Assembly: GCA_028726465.1 (NCBI GenBank)
Contig: JAQYQB010000017.1
Location: 1-64,000, forward strand
Source: Mycobacteriaceae bacterium
GTDB taxonomy: Bacteria; Actinomycetota; Actinomycetes; Mycobacteriales; Mycobacteriaceae
Direction of reading: 5' to 3'
DNA length: 64,000 bases
Below the pieces are notes generated by a model that was not told the DNA's origin, ran no database searches, and worked only from the letters and a program-made list of their open reading frames with translations. The position numbers and the translations under genes were made by a program. Positions 26,718 through 38,543 of the stretch are shown piece after piece. Each line of letters starts with the position of its first letter. Position 1 is the stretch's first letter.

Positions 26718-27013
26718 GCGCGCAGGTTAACCCCTCCGCTCTTAAAACCTCCGCCTAGGCTCGGGCTTTCCCTCGGTCCGGCTCCCGCTCCCCAATTCCT
26801 CACGCCCCTCTCCCTCGCCCATCCTCCCCGACGTGATTTTCACCCGGCTATGTATTTTTCCGGGAAATCATTCTCAGGGAGGATTAAGGTGAGGGTTTTC
26901 GCGTCCATAGTTAGGAGCTGCCAAAAACTTGCCCGTCTGCCACCCCCGCGGTGCCAGAGCCTTAAATCCTGCCTTTGCCCCAAGGCCTTTACTCAAAAGG
27001 AGTACTAGCTGTT

Positions 27014-28317
27014 ATGGCCATCGAGCCCGCTACCGCTAAGAGGAAAACCAAGAAGCCGCTGATCATCGGCGCCATTATCGCCGTGGTTGTCCTCATCCTC
27101 GGCGCGCTTGCCTGGTCCTGGTACGCCAGCGTGGCCAGCGGGAGCGTCCTGCAGGCCGACGACGTCACCGAGGTCACCCGCGGGGACGTCACCAACGCGG
27201 TCAGCGCCAACGGCACCGTGGCCGCCCGCGAAGAGGCCGTACTGTCCACGCGCCTGACCGGCCCGGTCTCCAGCGTGCGCGTGGGCGACCGCGTCCAGGC
27301 CCATCAGCCCCTGGCCGTCATTGACACCACCCCGGAGGAGCAGGAGCTGGCCGGCCAGCGCGCCACCCAGCGCACCGAGCTGCGCTCCGCCCAGAACCAG
27401 GTGGCCGACGCCCAGGCCGAGCTGGATCGCCTCTACACCGCCGCCGCCAACGGGGAGACCGAATCCGCCGCGACCGGGGCGACCGGCGAGGGCGAGGAGG
27501 GCGCCGCCGCCGCAGCCGGCGACATCCAGACCCAGATCGCCGCCCAGGAACGCGCCCTGGCCCGCGCCCAGGAGGACGTCTCTGCCGCGCAGGAGTCGGC
27601 CAACCTGGCCAACGCCGGGCTGGAAAACTCCATCAACGCCGGCACGCTGTCCGCCCCCTTCGAGGGAGTGGTGACCGCCCTGAACGCCCGGGAAGGCAGC
27701 CCCGCGGAAGGGCCGGTGGCCACCGTGGCGGACGACTCCACGCTGGAAATCCGCACCACCGTCAACGAGGTCGACATGCCCAACCTGCGCCCGGGCAACC
27801 GGGTGACGTTTACCTCCCCGAGCGCCCCGGGCAAGGAATTTGCCGGCAAGGTCACCGGCATCTCTCCGGTCGCCCAGCAGCCCAAGGCCGCCGCTGGCGC
27901 CGGCGCCGGCGGGGATAGCGCCGCGCTGGCCGGACAGGGCGGGGCCACCAAGGCGACCTTCCCAGTCACCATCGAGGTCACCGCGACACCGAGGGCCTGC
28001 ACATCGGCTCCACGGCAAAGACCAAGATCGTCTCCGCGGAGGAAAAACACGTGCCCACCGTGCCGCTGACCGCGATTCTCAGCGAGGGGCAGCGCGCCTT
28101 CGTCCTCGTGGCCGAGCCCGCCGGCGACAACCCAGACGAGGACGGCTACCGCGTGGTCAAGCGCCCCGTGACCGTGGGCATTACCAGTGCCTTCGCCGCG
28201 GAGCTCAAGGGCACGGAGGTCAAGCCCGGCGAGATCGTGCTCACCCAGACCCGCGACCACGAGGATCTGGTCGATCAGAACGTCACCATCGCCGGATTCG
28301 AAGGCAGCCAACAGTGA
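27014..28317 (+). pseudogene. MacA/HlyD-like efflux adaptor, split by a one-base frameshift
   Basis: Starts at ATG 27014 with AAAAGGAG upstream. One N-terminal helix (LIIGAIIAVVVLILGALAW), a lipoyl-like half (VTEVTRGDVTNAVSANGTVAA), a coiled-coil arm with an Ala/Glu-rich insert, the second half (INAGTLSAPFEGVVTALNAREG) and a beta-barrel (IRTTVNEVDMPNLRPGNRVTF). Near 27985, after FPVTIEVTA, the frame breaks; sense continues in the next frame (DTEGLHIGSTAKTKIV, then HVPTVPLTAILSEGQRAFVLV) to the stop at 28317. One missing base would restore it. The stop overlaps the ATPase GTG. Either a decayed gene or a sequence error. Confidence 0.8.
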
Positions 28318-29015
28318 CCGAGAACCACGCCCTCATCGACATGCGCGGCATCGTCAAAAGCTTCAACGTCGGCACCGAAGGGGGACTGACCGTCCTGCCG
28401 GGCTGCGACTTCCAGGTCCCCCGCGGGGAATTCACCGCCGTGGTCGGCGCCTCCGGTTCCGGCAAGTCGACCCTGATGAACATCATCGGGCTGCTGGACC
28501 GGCCGAGCGCGGGCACCTACCTGCTCGACGGCATCGACGTGCTCGATAGCACCGACGACCAGCTGGCGCACTACCGCAGCCAGGCCATCGGCTTCGTCTT
28601 CCAGAACTTCAACCTGGTCGGCCGCATCAGCGCCGCCAAGAACGTGGAAATGCCCCTAGTCTACGCCGGCGTGCCCGCCAAGCAGCGCGCGCAGCGGGCC
28701 GCGGAGCTGCTCGAGCTCGTCGGCATGGCCGACCGCGCCCACCACCTGCCCAACGAGCTGTCCGGCGGGCAGAAGCAGCGCGTGGCCATCGCCCGCGCGC
28801 TGGCCAACGACCCCGATATCCTGCTCGCCGACGAGCCGACCGGCGCGCTGGACTCGCACACCGGCCGCCGCGTGATGGACCTTTTCCACACGCTGCACCG
28901 CGAGCACGGCAAGACCATCGTGTTCATCACCCACAACCCGGAACTGGCCGAAGAGACCGAACGCACCGTCACCATGCGCGACGGCATTTTGCAGGAGGAG
29001 CCCCGTGAGCATTAA
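28314..29015 (+). CDS. MacB-like ABC exporter ATPase
   Basis: 233 aa from the GTG at 28314, which overlaps the adaptor stop (GTGA). Belongs to the LolD/MacB/FtsE group: Walker A VGASGSGKSTLMNIIGLLDR, Q-loop VFQNFNLVGRISAAKNVEMPL, signature ELSGGQKQRVAIARALANDP, Walker B ILLADEPTGALDS and switch His VFITHNPELA. Intact, unlike the flanking adaptor and permease. The last codons overlap the permease start. Substrate unknown; such exporters move peptides or antibiotics, and in C. glutamicum EsrISR drives an ABC transporter operon. Confidence 0.92.
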   Translation: MTENHALIDMRGIVKSFNVGTEGGLTVLPGCDFQVPRGEFTAVVGASGSGKSTLMNIIGLLDRPSAGTYLLDGIDVLDSTDDQLAHYRSQAIGFVFQNFNLVGRISAAKNVEMPLVYAGVPAKQRAQRAAELLELVGMADRAHHLPNELSGGQKQRVAIARALANDPDILLADEPTGALDSHTGRRVMDLFHTLHREHGKTIVFITHNPELAEETERTVTMRDGILQEEPREH

Positions 29016-30308
29016 GGAATCCGTCTTCCTGGCGCTAACCAGCCTGCGCACCAACAAGATGCGCTCGTTTTTGACGCTGCTGGGGTCATCATCGGCATCG
29101 CCGCGGTCATCGCCATCATGACGCTGAGCGCCTCGCTGAAAAACCAGTTCCAGCAAAACCTGGACGACGCGGGCATCAACAACCTCAACGTCGATGTCAC
29201 CTCCCGCCCCGCCGAGGGGGAGGAGGACGCCGAGGACCCGGCGGCCATGTACGGCTCCGGCGAGAGCATCGATAGCGCCTCGCTGATTAGCCCCGATCAG
29301 CTCGAGCAGCTGCGGGAGCACATGGGCGACATGGTCACCGGGATCGGCGTGGGAGAAAACTCCGCCACTTTCGGCAAGGTCTCCATGGACAACCAGCTCG
29401 TGCCCCAGGAGTTCTCCGCGACCACCCGCGGCATCAACCCGGACACGGCGCTGATTAACGGCGACCCGCTGGCGGCCGGCCGGGACATCGAGGACGCCGA
29501 CATCGACGGCGCCCGCCCGGTGGCCGTGCTCAACGCGGACCTGTCGGAAAAACTCTTCGGCGCGGACCCGCACAACGCGCTCGGCCAATTCGTGGAATTT
29601 ACCCCGGAGGAAGGCAACGCGGTAGATCTGATGGTCGTCGGTGTAAAGGCCCGGGAGGAATCCGCCGGCCTGCTTAGCGTCAACGCCGAGGATCTCAGCC
29701 TGACGGTCCCCTACCCGCTGGCGGCGAATTACTCGAAGCAGCCCGGCGCCGGCGAGGCTTTCAACCACCTGACGGTCCAGGTGGCCAACTCGGTCGACAA
29801 GCAGGCCGCGGCCGACCGCCTGCGCGCGGCCTTAGACGAGATTTACGCGGACAACGACGCCTACCACGCCAAGGTCACGGACTTTAGCCAGGACATGGCC
29901 AGCTTCAACCAGGTCATTACCTCGCTGAGCATTGGCCTGGCCGCCATCGGCGGCATCTCGCTGCTGGTCGGCGGCATCGGGGTCATGAACATCATGCTGA
30001 TCACCGTCACCGAGCGCACCCGGGAGATCGGCGTGCGCAAGGCCCTGGGGGCAACCCGCCGGGATATCCGCTGGCAGTTCGTCACCGAGGCCATCATCGT
30101 CTGCCTGGTCGGCGGCGTCATCGGCATCATCCTCGGCGCCCTAGCCGGCATGGCCGGTTCCGCCGCGATGGGGCTCCTCGCCTTCCCGCCACTGTCCGCC
30201 GTGGTCATCTCCCTGCTCTTCGCCCTCGCCATCGGCCTGTTCTTCGGCTACTACCCCGCCGGCAAGGCCGCTAAACTCGACCCCATTGAGGCCCTGCGGT
30301 ACGAGTAG
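29005..30308 (+). pseudogene. MacB/FtsX-like permease, frameshifted near its start
   Basis: A GTG at 29005, behind AGGAGG and overlapping the ATPase stop, gives the classic opening IKESVFLALTSLRTNKMRSFLTLLG. The frame then breaks in the GGGG at 29082-29085; one more G restores VIIGIAAVIAIMTLSASLKN, which is the family sequence. The rest is complete: a periplasmic domain (about 29130-29900), then three helices with GVMNIMLITVTERTREIGVRKALGA and the end FGYYPAGKAAKLDPIEALRYE. Second one-base deletion in the same operon. Followed by a strong stem-loop. Confidence 0.8.
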
Positions 30309-30345
30309 CTGGCCCCGCCGGACTGCTAAAACCGCGAAAATACAC

Positions 30346-30396
30346 AAACCCGCCGCCGCTACCAGGACACGTTCCTGAGGTAGCGGCGGCAGGTTT
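30346..30396. terminator. Bidirectional terminator between exporter operon and guaA
   Basis: Arms 30346-30363 and 30379-30396 (AAACCCGCCGCCGCTACC and GGTAGCGGCGGCAGGTTT) pair over 18 positions with one mismatch and a 15-base loop; TTTTT follows on the plus strand and AAA precedes. Serves the convergent permease and guaA genes. Confidence 0.8.
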
Positions 30397-30446
30397 TTAT
30401 GCTGAAAGGCGCGTGCCTTCAGCTGAAGCCGGTTAAGCTTTCCGGC

Positions 30447-32027
30447 TTATTCCCACTCGATGGTTCCCGGCGGCTTGGAGGTCACGTCGAGCACGACGCG
30501 GTTGACTTCCTTGACCTCGTTGGTGATCTTGGTGGAGATCTTCTCCAACACGTCGTAAGGGATGCGGGTCCAGTCCGCGGTCATGGCGTCCTCGGAGGAG
30601 ACCGGGCGCAGCACGATCGGGTGGCCGTAGGTACGGCCATCGCCTTGGACGCCGACGGAGCGCACGTCCGCCAGCAGGACCACCGGGCACTGCCAGATCT
30701 CAGCGTCCAGGCCGGCGTTGGTCAGCTCGGTGCGGGCGATGAGGTCCGCCTGGCGCAGGGTCTCCAGGCGGTCCTCGGTGACCTCGCCGATGATGCGGAT
30801 GCCCAGGCCCGGGCCCGGGAAGGGCTGGCGGTTGACAATCTCTTCCGGCAGGCCCAGCTCGCGGCCCACGGCGCGGACCTCGTCCTTGAACAACAGGCGC
30901 AGCGGCTCGACCAACTCGAATTCCACGTCGTCCGGCAGGCCGCCGACGTTGTGGTGGGATTTGATGTTCGCGGTGCCGTCGCCGCCGCCGGATTCCACGA
31001 CGTCCGGGTACAGGGTGCCCTGCACCAGGTAGTCCACGGTGGAGCCTTCCGGGGCGTCATCCAGCACGCCGGCGACGGCGCGCTCGAAGGAGCGGATGAA
31101 TTCCGCGCCGATGGCCTTGCGCTTGTCTTCCGGGTCGGTCTTGCCGGCCAGCTTCTCCAGGAAGGAGGCGCGCTCGTCCACGGTGACCAGCTTGGCGCCC
31201 GTGGAGGCCACGAAGTCCTTTTCCACCTGTTCGCGTTCCCCGGCGCGCAGCAGGCCGTGGTCCACGAAGACGCAGGTCAGGCGGTCGCCGATGGCGCGCT
31301 GCACGAGGGCGGCGGCCACGGCGGAGTCCACGCCGCCGGACAGGCCGCAGATGGCCCGGCCGGTCTCGCCGACCTGAGCGCGGACGTCGTCGATGAGCTG
31401 CTCGGCGATATTATCGGCGGTCCAGTTCTGCTCCAGGCCGGCGATCTCGGTCAGAAAGCGGGTCAGCACTTCCTGGCCGTGCGGCGAGTGCAGCACCTCC
31501 GGGTGGTACTGGACGCCGGCCATCTTCTTGTCCACGCACTCCATGGCGGCCACCGGGGCGCCCGCGGAGGAGGCGGTCACGGTGAAGCCTTCCGGGGCGG
31601 CCGAGACCGCGTCGCCGTGGGACATCCAGACCTTGTGGGTTGCTTCCAGACCGGCGTGCAGCACGCCGGACTGGTCATCCACGTGCAGGTCGGTGCGGCC
31701 GTACTCGCGCTCCCCGGTGGAGGAGACGGTGCCGCCCAAAGCGTGGTTCATGGCCTGGAAGCCGTAGCAGATGCCGAAGACCGGCACGCCGAGCTCCAGC
31801 AGCTCCGGCTTCAGGGCCGGGGCGCCGTCGGCGTAGACGGAGGAAGGACCACCGGAAAGGATCAGCGCGGCCGGGTTCTTGGCCTTGATCTCCTCCACGG
31901 TGGCGGAGTTGGGAACTACCTCGGAGTAAATCTGGGCCTCGCGCACGCGACGGGCGATAAGCTGCGCGTACTGAGCCCCGAAATCCACCACGAGGACTGG
32001 ACGAGGGGTAGTGGAAGGCTTAGTCAC
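30447..32027 (-). CDS. guaA: GMP synthase (glutamine-hydrolysing)
   Basis: 526 aa. Converts XMP to GMP with ATP and glutamine. Class I glutamine amidotransferase at the N-terminus ([20 protein letters not shown], nucleophile Cys in [17 protein letters not shown], His/Glu in [11 protein letters not shown]), then the PP-loop ATP pyrophosphatase ([19 protein letters not shown]) and the dimerisation domain ending [17 protein letters not shown]. With guaB and guaB3 close by it completes the IMP-to-GMP branch. Divergent from the transporter gene. Confidence 0.97.
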   Translation of the reverse strand: MTKPSTTPRPVLVVDFGAQYAQLIARRVREAQIYSEVVPNSATVEEIKAKNPAALILSGGPSSVYADGAPALKPELLELGVPVFGICYGFQAMNHALGGTVSSTGEREYGRTDLHVDDQSGVLHAGLEATHKVWMSHGDAVSAAPEGFTVTASSAGAPVAAMECVDKKMAGVQYHPEVLHSPHGQEVLTRFLTEIAGLEQNWTADNIAEQLIDDVRAQVGETGRAICGLSGGVDSAVAAALVQRAIGDRLTCVFVDHGLLRAGEREQVEKDFVASTGAKLVTVDERASFLEKLAGKTDPEDKRKAIGAEFIRSFERAVAGVLDDAPEGSTVDYLVQGTLYPDVVESGGGDGTANIKSHHNVGGLPDDVEFELVEPLRLLFKDEVRAVGRELGLPEEIVNRQPFPGPGLGIRIIGEVTEDRLETLRQADLIARTELTNAGLDAEIWQCPVVLLADVRSVGVQGDGRTYGHPIVLRPVSSEDAMTADWTRIPYDVLEKISTKITNEVKEVNRVVLDVTSKPPGTIEWE

Positions 32028-32199
32028 CCCGCCAGTTTAACGCATAGACGGCCCGACGCTATAGCCTGGCCATCCCCCGCAACCTCCCCGCCTCGCGCCC
32101 GGTTGCAGAATCAAGCAATTCCCCCGAACTCATGCCCCGCGGTTTATCACTCGTCTATGCTAGAGTGTCATATTTCACACCAGACGAGGAGGAGAGGTA

Positions 32200-33570
32200 A
32201 TGAGCACTCCCATCCACGGCGACGAGCTGCCTGAGCAACATAGCCCGGAGCATATTGCGCAGTCGCGCGAAGAATTCGACTTAGAGCACATCCACGAAGA
32301 GGACATCCAAGACCCGGTGGAGGGCGAAGACTCCCCCGCCGGCTCCGATCTGACGTGGGCTATCACCCTGTTCGGCACCGCGGTCGGCGCGGGCATCCTC
32401 TTTTTGCCGATTAACGCCGGCAGCTTCGGCTTCTGGCCGCTGCTTATCGCCACCGCCTTCATCGGGCCCGTGGTGTTTTTCTCCCACCGCACCTACGCGC
32501 GCATCGTCGCCGCCTCCCCCATCAAGGGCCTGGACGTTTTGCAGGTCATCACGGCGCTGACCGGGCGCAAGCGCGGGCTAGCCACGGCGCTGCTGTACTG
32601 GCTGGCCATCTACCCCACCGTGCTGATCTACGGCATCAGTATCACAAACACCGTCGACAGCTTCATCGTCAACCAGCTCGGCGGCCCGGAAATCAACCGC
32701 TGGGTGCTGGCCAGCGTCTGTATCGGCGTGCTCACCCTCGCCTTCGCCGCCGGCAAGAAGGCCGTGCTCTGGCTGGGCAACGCGCTGGTCTACCCGCTGA
32801 TTATCGCCCTGGCGGTGGTCTCCATCTACCTCATCCCGCAGTGGGACCTGGCCAGCTTCTACAGCTACCAGTCGGACACGCCCCTGTGGAAGTCCCTGCT
32901 GCTTATCCTGCCGGTGCTGGTCTTCTCCTTTAGCCACATGGCGGCGCTGTCCCAGTTCGCGCTTGATGCCCAGCAGGGCCACGGCGATGACGTCGCCAGC
33001 ACCGAGCGCCAGGTCTCCCGGGTGGAACTTATCACCGCCTGCCTGCTGGTGACCTTCACGATGTTTTTCGTCTGGTCCTGTTCCATGGCCATGGGCGCGG
33101 AAGGCATGGACGCCGCGGGCGAGGCCAACATCCCGATCCTGTCCTACTTCGCCAACGTTACCCACACCCCGTTCATGGCTTTCCTCGCCCCCGTGGTGGC
33201 CATCTGCGCCATCGCCTCGTCCTTCTCCGGCCACATGCTGGGCACCGAGGAGGGCACCAAGTACATCTTCCGCGTGCTCGCCCCGCGCACCGCGGACAAG
33301 CTCACGGGCAAAAAGCTCACCTACGTCATCTACGTGATGGTCTTTATCGGGTCGGTCGCCGTGGCGGTCTACAACCCGTCCATCCTGGACTTCATCTCCG
33401 TCGTCGGCGGCATCTTCGTCGCCTTCTTGGTCTACATCGTGCCCATGCTGCTCTTCCGCAAGGCCACTGCCTTCAAGCACTACGCCACCCGGCCGGACAC
33501 CATCTTCGTCTTCGTTGTGGGCCTTGTCATCATGGCCGTCTCCGCCTGGGACATCGTCGCCGGCAGCTAG
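32200..33570 (+). CDS. SdaC/TdcC-type amino-acid transporter, probably serine
   Basis: 456 aa. Hydrophilic acidic N-terminus (residues 1-50), then about 11 membrane helices of the HAAAP family. The first helix WAITLFGTAVGAGILFLPINAG resembles E. coli SdaC (GTAIGAGVLFLPINAG), which imports serine with protons. Other landmarks: SPIKGLDVLQVITALTG and VLVFSFSHMAALSQFAL. Strong SD (GAGGAGAGG) before the ATG. Substrate serine or threonine is inferred from the SdaC likeness; a serine dehydratase gene (sdaA) lies 11 kb away. Ends before a perfect stem-loop. Confidence 0.82.
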   Translation: MSTPIHGDELPEQHSPEHIAQSREEFDLEHIHEEDIQDPVEGEDSPAGSDLTWAITLFGTAVGAGILFLPINAGSFGFWPLLIATAFIGPVVFFSHRTYARIVAASPIKGLDVLQVITALTGRKRGLATALLYWLAIYPTVLIYGISITNTVDSFIVNQLGGPEINRWVLASVCIGVLTLAFAAGKKAVLWLGNALVYPLIIALAVVSIYLIPQWDLASFYSYQSDTPLWKSLLLILPVLVFSFSHMAALSQFALDAQQGHGDDVASTERQVSRVELITACLLVTFTMFFVWSCSMAMGAEGMDAAGEANIPILSYFANVTHTPFMAFLAPVVAICAIASSFSGHMLGTEEGTKYIFRVLAPRTADKLTGKKLTYVIYVMVFIGSVAVAVYNPSILDFISVVGGIFVAFLVYIVPMLLFRKATAFKHYATRPDTIFVFVVGLVIMAVSAWDIVAGS

Positions 33571-33652
33571 GACCGCCGCCGCGCTTAAACGGTCCGACGC
33601 GACTGGACCGGGAGTCTGCACGCAGGCCCGGGAGTCCGCGCGCAAAGACGCG

Positions 33653-33688
33653 AAGGAGGGCATCGCCGTGCTTGGCGATGCCCTCCTT
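33653..33688. terminator. Stem-loop after the serine-type transporter
   Basis: AAGGAGGGCATCGCC (33653-33667) and GGCGATGCCCTCCTT (33674-33688) are perfect complements with a 6-base loop. TTTACTTTCTC follows. It separates the transporter from the convergent guaB3. Confidence 0.78.
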
Positions 33689-33768
33689 TACTTTCTCGAC
33701 CAGTGCCTCCCGGGTTTCGGGCGCTCTAGCTTTCCGGGGTCGTACTTTGTGCCGCGTGCCTTCCCGGC

Positions 33769-34917
33769 TTAGCCGCGGATGGCGAGGTTGACCTTCTGGA
33801 AGGACTTCAGGTCCGTGTAGCCGCACTTGGCCATGGCGCGTTTGAGGCCGCCGACCAGGTTGAACTGGCCGAAGGGCTCGTTCGACGGGCCGTGCAGGAC
33901 CACCTCGAGGCTCGGGGCGTTGTGCTCGACCTCGCCGTCCAGGAAGTCGACGTCCAGGTCGCCCGGGACGGCGGCGGCGTAGTCCACGAAGCCGCGCGGG
34001 AAGCGCGGGTGGCCGGCCGCGGCCGGCCAGTACCAGCCCTTGCCGCCGGCCTCGCGGGCCGAGGCCAGAAGCGGGCCCAGGACGACGCCGTCGGCGCCGC
34101 AGGCCACGGCCTTGGTGATCTCGGCGGAGTTGACGAAGTCGCCGTCGGCCAACAGGTGCACGTAGCGCCCGCCGGTCTCGTCCAGGTAGTCCCGGCGCGC
34201 GGCCGCGGCATCCGCCACGGCGGTGGCCAGGGGCACGTCGATGCCGACGGTCTCCGGGTTGGTGTTCACGCCGCCGCCCACGATGACGCCGGCCGCGCCG
34301 GTGCGCATCAGGTGCAGGGCCGTGGTGTAGTCCGCCACGCCGCCGGCGATGACCGGCACGTCCAGGGAACCGATGAATTCCTTCAGGTTCAGCGGCTCGC
34401 CGCCGGTGCTGACGTGCTCGGCGGAGATCAGGGTGCCCTGGATGAACAGCAGCTCCGCGCCGGCCGCGATGACCACCGGGGCCAGCTCGCGGGCGTTTTG
34501 CGGGGACACGCGCACCGCCACGGTCACGCCGGCCTCCCGCACCTGGCGGATGCGCTCGGTCAGCAGGTCGGTGTCCAGGTCCGCGGCGTGCAGCTCCTGC
34601 AGCACGGAGTTATCCCCCGGCTGGGAATAGACCTGCTCGAGCGCGGCCTCCAGGTCCACGTGCCGGCCCCATAGGCCCTCGGCGTTGATAACGCCCAGGC
34701 CGCCCTGCTTGCCCATCTCGATGACGAATTCCGGCGTGGCCAGGGCGTCGGTCGGGTGGGAGACGAACGGGATGTCGAAGGTGTAGGCGTCGATGTGCCA
34801 GGTGGTGTCCACGTCCTTCGAGGACCGCGTGCGCCGGGTGGGCACCAGGGAAATATCGTCCAGGTCGTAGGTGCGCTGCGCCTGCCGCCCCAGTCCGATT
34901 TCTACGTAGTCGCGCAT
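33769..34917 (-). CDS. guaB3: GuaB3-family IMP dehydrogenase-related protein
   Basis: 382 aa; no CBS domains. TIM-barrel relative of IMP dehydrogenase, always next to guaB in actinobacteria. Family opening MRDYVEIGLGRQAQRTYDLDDISLVPTRRTR. In place of the catalytic GPGSICTT loop of true IMPDH there is GGGVNTNPETVGIDVPLATA, so IMP oxidation by the standard Cys is unlikely. Role unsettled: a GMP reductase activity has been reported for cyanobacterial GuaB3. SD AAGGAG lies 7 bases upstream of the ATG. Follows guaB by 77 bases in the same direction. Confidence 0.93.
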   Translation of the reverse strand: MRDYVEIGLGRQAQRTYDLDDISLVPTRRTRSSKDVDTTWHIDAYTFDIPFVSHPTDALATPEFVIEMGKQGGLGVINAEGLWGRHVDLEAALEQVYSQPGDNSVLQELHAADLDTDLLTERIRQVREAGVTVAVRVSPQNARELAPVVIAAGAELLFIQGTLISAEHVSTGGEPLNLKEFIGSLDVPVIAGGVADYTTALHLMRTGAAGVIVGGGVNTNPETVGIDVPLATAVADAAAARRDYLDETGGRYVHLLADGDFVNSAEITKAVACGADGVVLGPLLASAREAGGKGWYWPAAAGHPRFPRGFVDYAAAVPGDLDVDFLDGEVEHNAPSLEVVLHGPSNEPFGQFNLVGGLKRAMAKCGYTDLKSFQKVNLAIRG

Positions 34918-34994
34918 GTGCTGCTCCTTGTCTGTGAGTGTTGCGACGTTGCGGGTAGTGCTACGTGTCGTTTAACGGGTCTTCTACGCGCTGC

Positions 34995-36581
<1,587 letters not shown>

Positions 36582-36648
36582 TTAGCGCCACATCGTGAGT
36601 CCGGGGGAGAATTGCCTAAGTCTGGTTGAGTAAATAGGCTTCTAAACT

Positions 36649-37020
36649 GTGAACTTTTTCGCCAATATGCCCCGCGACCCATTTGCCGACGACCCCAATG
36701 ATCCCGCCTCCTTCCTGGAAGAAGACGAGCAGGCACAGCCGCTGAGCCAAGAGGAGCGCGCCGCCGTGATCCACGACCTCGCCTTGGTCCAGGAATTCGC
36801 CCGCGCGCTCGGGCCCCGCGGAGTGGACGGAATCTTCTTCTACTGCGAGGACTGCCAGGAAAACCACTTCTACGAGTGGGACATCATGGCCGCCAACATG
36901 CGGGCAACCCTGAACAACGAGCTCGCCCCGGTGCACGAGCCGGGCGCTGAGCCGGACCCGAACCGCTACGTGCCCTGGGACTACGCCCTGGGCTACCTGG
37001 ACGGCCTCGACGCACGCTAA
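36649..37020 (+). CDS. DUF5319 conserved protein
   Basis: 123 aa from the GTG at 36649 (an ATG six codons later is the alternative). Acidic, soluble, with a possible metal knuckle FYCEDCQENHFYEWD and ending PNRYVPWDYALGYLDGLDAR. A short protein of this family sits between guaB and sigD in corynebacteria and mycobacteria. TCTAAA lies just upstream and no SD is evident, so it is probably leaderless. Function unknown. Confidence 0.8.
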   Translation: MNFFANMPRDPFADDPNDPASFLEEDEQAQPLSQEERAAVIHDLALVQEFARALGPRGVDGIFFYCEDCQENHFYEWDIMAANMRATLNNELAPVHEPGAEPDPNRYVPWDYALGYLDGLDAR

Positions 37021-37104
37021 AACCGCCCCCGGCGAAAGGTGGGCTCCACCCCACCCCGCCAAGAGCGGTTTAGTTAAAAGACGTTTTCTAAAAGGACCTA
37101 GCTG

Positions 37105-37920
37105 CTACTGCTGCACCTGCGGCGGAGCGAGTTCACCGTCGTTTTCCTCCGGGGAAGCGCTCGGCTCCTCCGTGGGTTCTACCGGTGCGGGCAGCGGGTT
37201 GGGCAGCCCGGTCTCGGTCACCGTAACCGTCACGGTCTGGGTGGCCTTCTCCGTCACCGTGGTCGGCTCCGGGGCAGGAGCCGGCTTGTTGGCCTCCGCG
37301 TCCTGCTCGGGCGGCAGGGTCTCGGTCACCGTCTCCGTCGGGCGCGGGCGGGCCACCCGCGACGAGCGGGCCTTGTTCTGCTTGACCTCGGCGTCGGCTT
37401 CCTTCTCTTCAGCGAGGTTGAGCATCTTGCGGGCCTCGGCCAGCAGGGACTGCGCGCCCTCCCAGTCGCCGCTGGCGGCGCGGGACTCGATCTCATCCAG
37501 CTTGCCGGCCAGCTCGACCGACTGCGGATCGTGCTGGGCACCAAAGCCCTGGGTGTTGTAGACGACCGCGCCGGCCCCGGCGATAACCAGGGTGGCCGCG
37601 GCCGCACCAATGAGGCCGTGGACGAACGGGCGCGGGCGCTTGGCCTTACGGCGATCCGCCAGCGAGGCCACGGAGGCCCCCGCGGCGTTCCCCGCGTCCT
37701 CGGCCGACTCAGCGCCTTCGAGGGGAGCCACCACCGGCACCGGCGGCAGCGGCCGGTGGACCTCGTTACGCAGGTCCATGAACAACGCTGCTAGCTCGTC
37801 GCTGCCGTCACTGGGGTCTTTTCCTGCGGATAGATCGGTCAGGAAGTGATCGTCATCAACTAAGGGCTGCAGCTGATCGGCCAAGTCATTAGTGTCATCG
37901 GGCCGACGTCGCTTTGACAT
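37105..37920 (-). CDS. rsdA: Anti-sigma-D factor RsdA
   Basis: 271 aa. Single-pass membrane protein: cytoplasmic sigma-binding N-terminus (DDTNDLADQLQPLVDDDHFLTDLSAG), helix at about residues 104-122 (LIGAAAATLVIAGAGAVVY), an extracytoplasmic Glu/Ala-rich coiled region and a Pro/Thr-rich tail with repeated TVTVTVTE-type stretches. It follows sigD by 62 bases in the same direction, as in C. glutamicum and M. tuberculosis, where regulated proteolysis frees SigD. The ATG at 37920 is preferred over 37926 since AGGAGG is then 8 bases away. Confidence 0.87.
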   Translation of the reverse strand: MSKRRRPDDTNDLADQLQPLVDDDHFLTDLSAGKDPSDGSDELAALFMDLRNEVHRPLPPVPVVAPLEGAESAEDAGNAAGASVASLADRRKAKRPRPFVHGLIGAAAATLVIAGAGAVVYNTQGFGAQHDPQSVELAGKLDEIESRAASGDWEGAQSLLAEARKMLNLAEEKEADAEVKQNKARSSRVARPRPTETVTETLPPEQDAEANKPAPAPEPTTVTEKATQTVTVTVTETGLPNPLPAPVEPTEEPSASPEENDGELAPPQVQQ

Positions 37921-37982
37921 GATCATCCCTCCTTTCCGATCCTGCCGTGCAGGATATTTTAAAAAAATCTGGTTTTTAGTTG

Positions 37983-38543
37983 TTATTGAGATTCAGCCAG
38001 CCGCTTGCGCAACTGCCCGAGGGCTCGGTGCTGAGCTACCCGGACCGCGCCCGGAGTAGAACCTACGGCTGCGGCTGTTTCCTCCGCGGAAAGGCCCACG
38101 AACACCCTTAAAATCACAATGTTGCGAGCCTTTTCACTTAATGTATCGAGTAACTCGCGAACTCTGTTACTTCCATCTGTAACCAGCGCGTATTCCTCCG
38201 GGCTGTGGCCGGAGGCCGTCTGTTCCGGCAGGTCCTCGGTGGGCACCGAGTGGTCGCGCCCCAAGTTGCGGTGCGCGTCCGCCACCTTGTTAAAAGCGAT
38301 GCCGTAGACGTAGGCCATGAACGGCCGCCCCTTGTCCTCGTACTTGGGCAGGGAGGTCGCCACGGCGAGGCAGACCTCTTGCGCCACGTCGTCGGCCGTC
38401 GGATGGCGGTGACCGCCGATCCGGGCGCGGCAGTACCGCACCACCTGGGGGTGGATCAGTCGGATGACCTCTTGCAGAGCCCGGCGATCGCCCGATACCG
38501 CCGACGGCACCAGGGCCGCTAGCTCGGTCTCGGAATCACTCAC
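37983..38543 (-). CDS. sigD: ECF RNA polymerase sigma factor SigD
   Basis: 186 aa. Region 2 (LIHPQVVRYCRARIGGH, ADDVAQEVCLAVATSLPKYEDKGRPFMAYVYGIAFNKVAD) and region 4 (LLDTLSEKARNIVILRVFVGLSAEETAAAV, PGAVRVAQHRALGQLRKRL) are complete. In C. glutamicum SigD controls mycolate and cell-envelope genes. Paired with the anti-sigma gene rsdA downstream and divergent from whiB3, the order seen around Rv3414c-Rv3416. Confidence 0.93.
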   Translation of the reverse strand: MSDSETELAALVPSAVSGDRRALQEVIRLIHPQVVRYCRARIGGHRHPTADDVAQEVCLAVATSLPKYEDKGRPFMAYVYGIAFNKVADAHRNLGRDHSVPTEDLPEQTASGHSPEEYALVTDGSNRVRELLDTLSEKARNIVILRVFVGLSAEETAAAVGSTPGAVRVAQHRALGQLRKRLAESQ

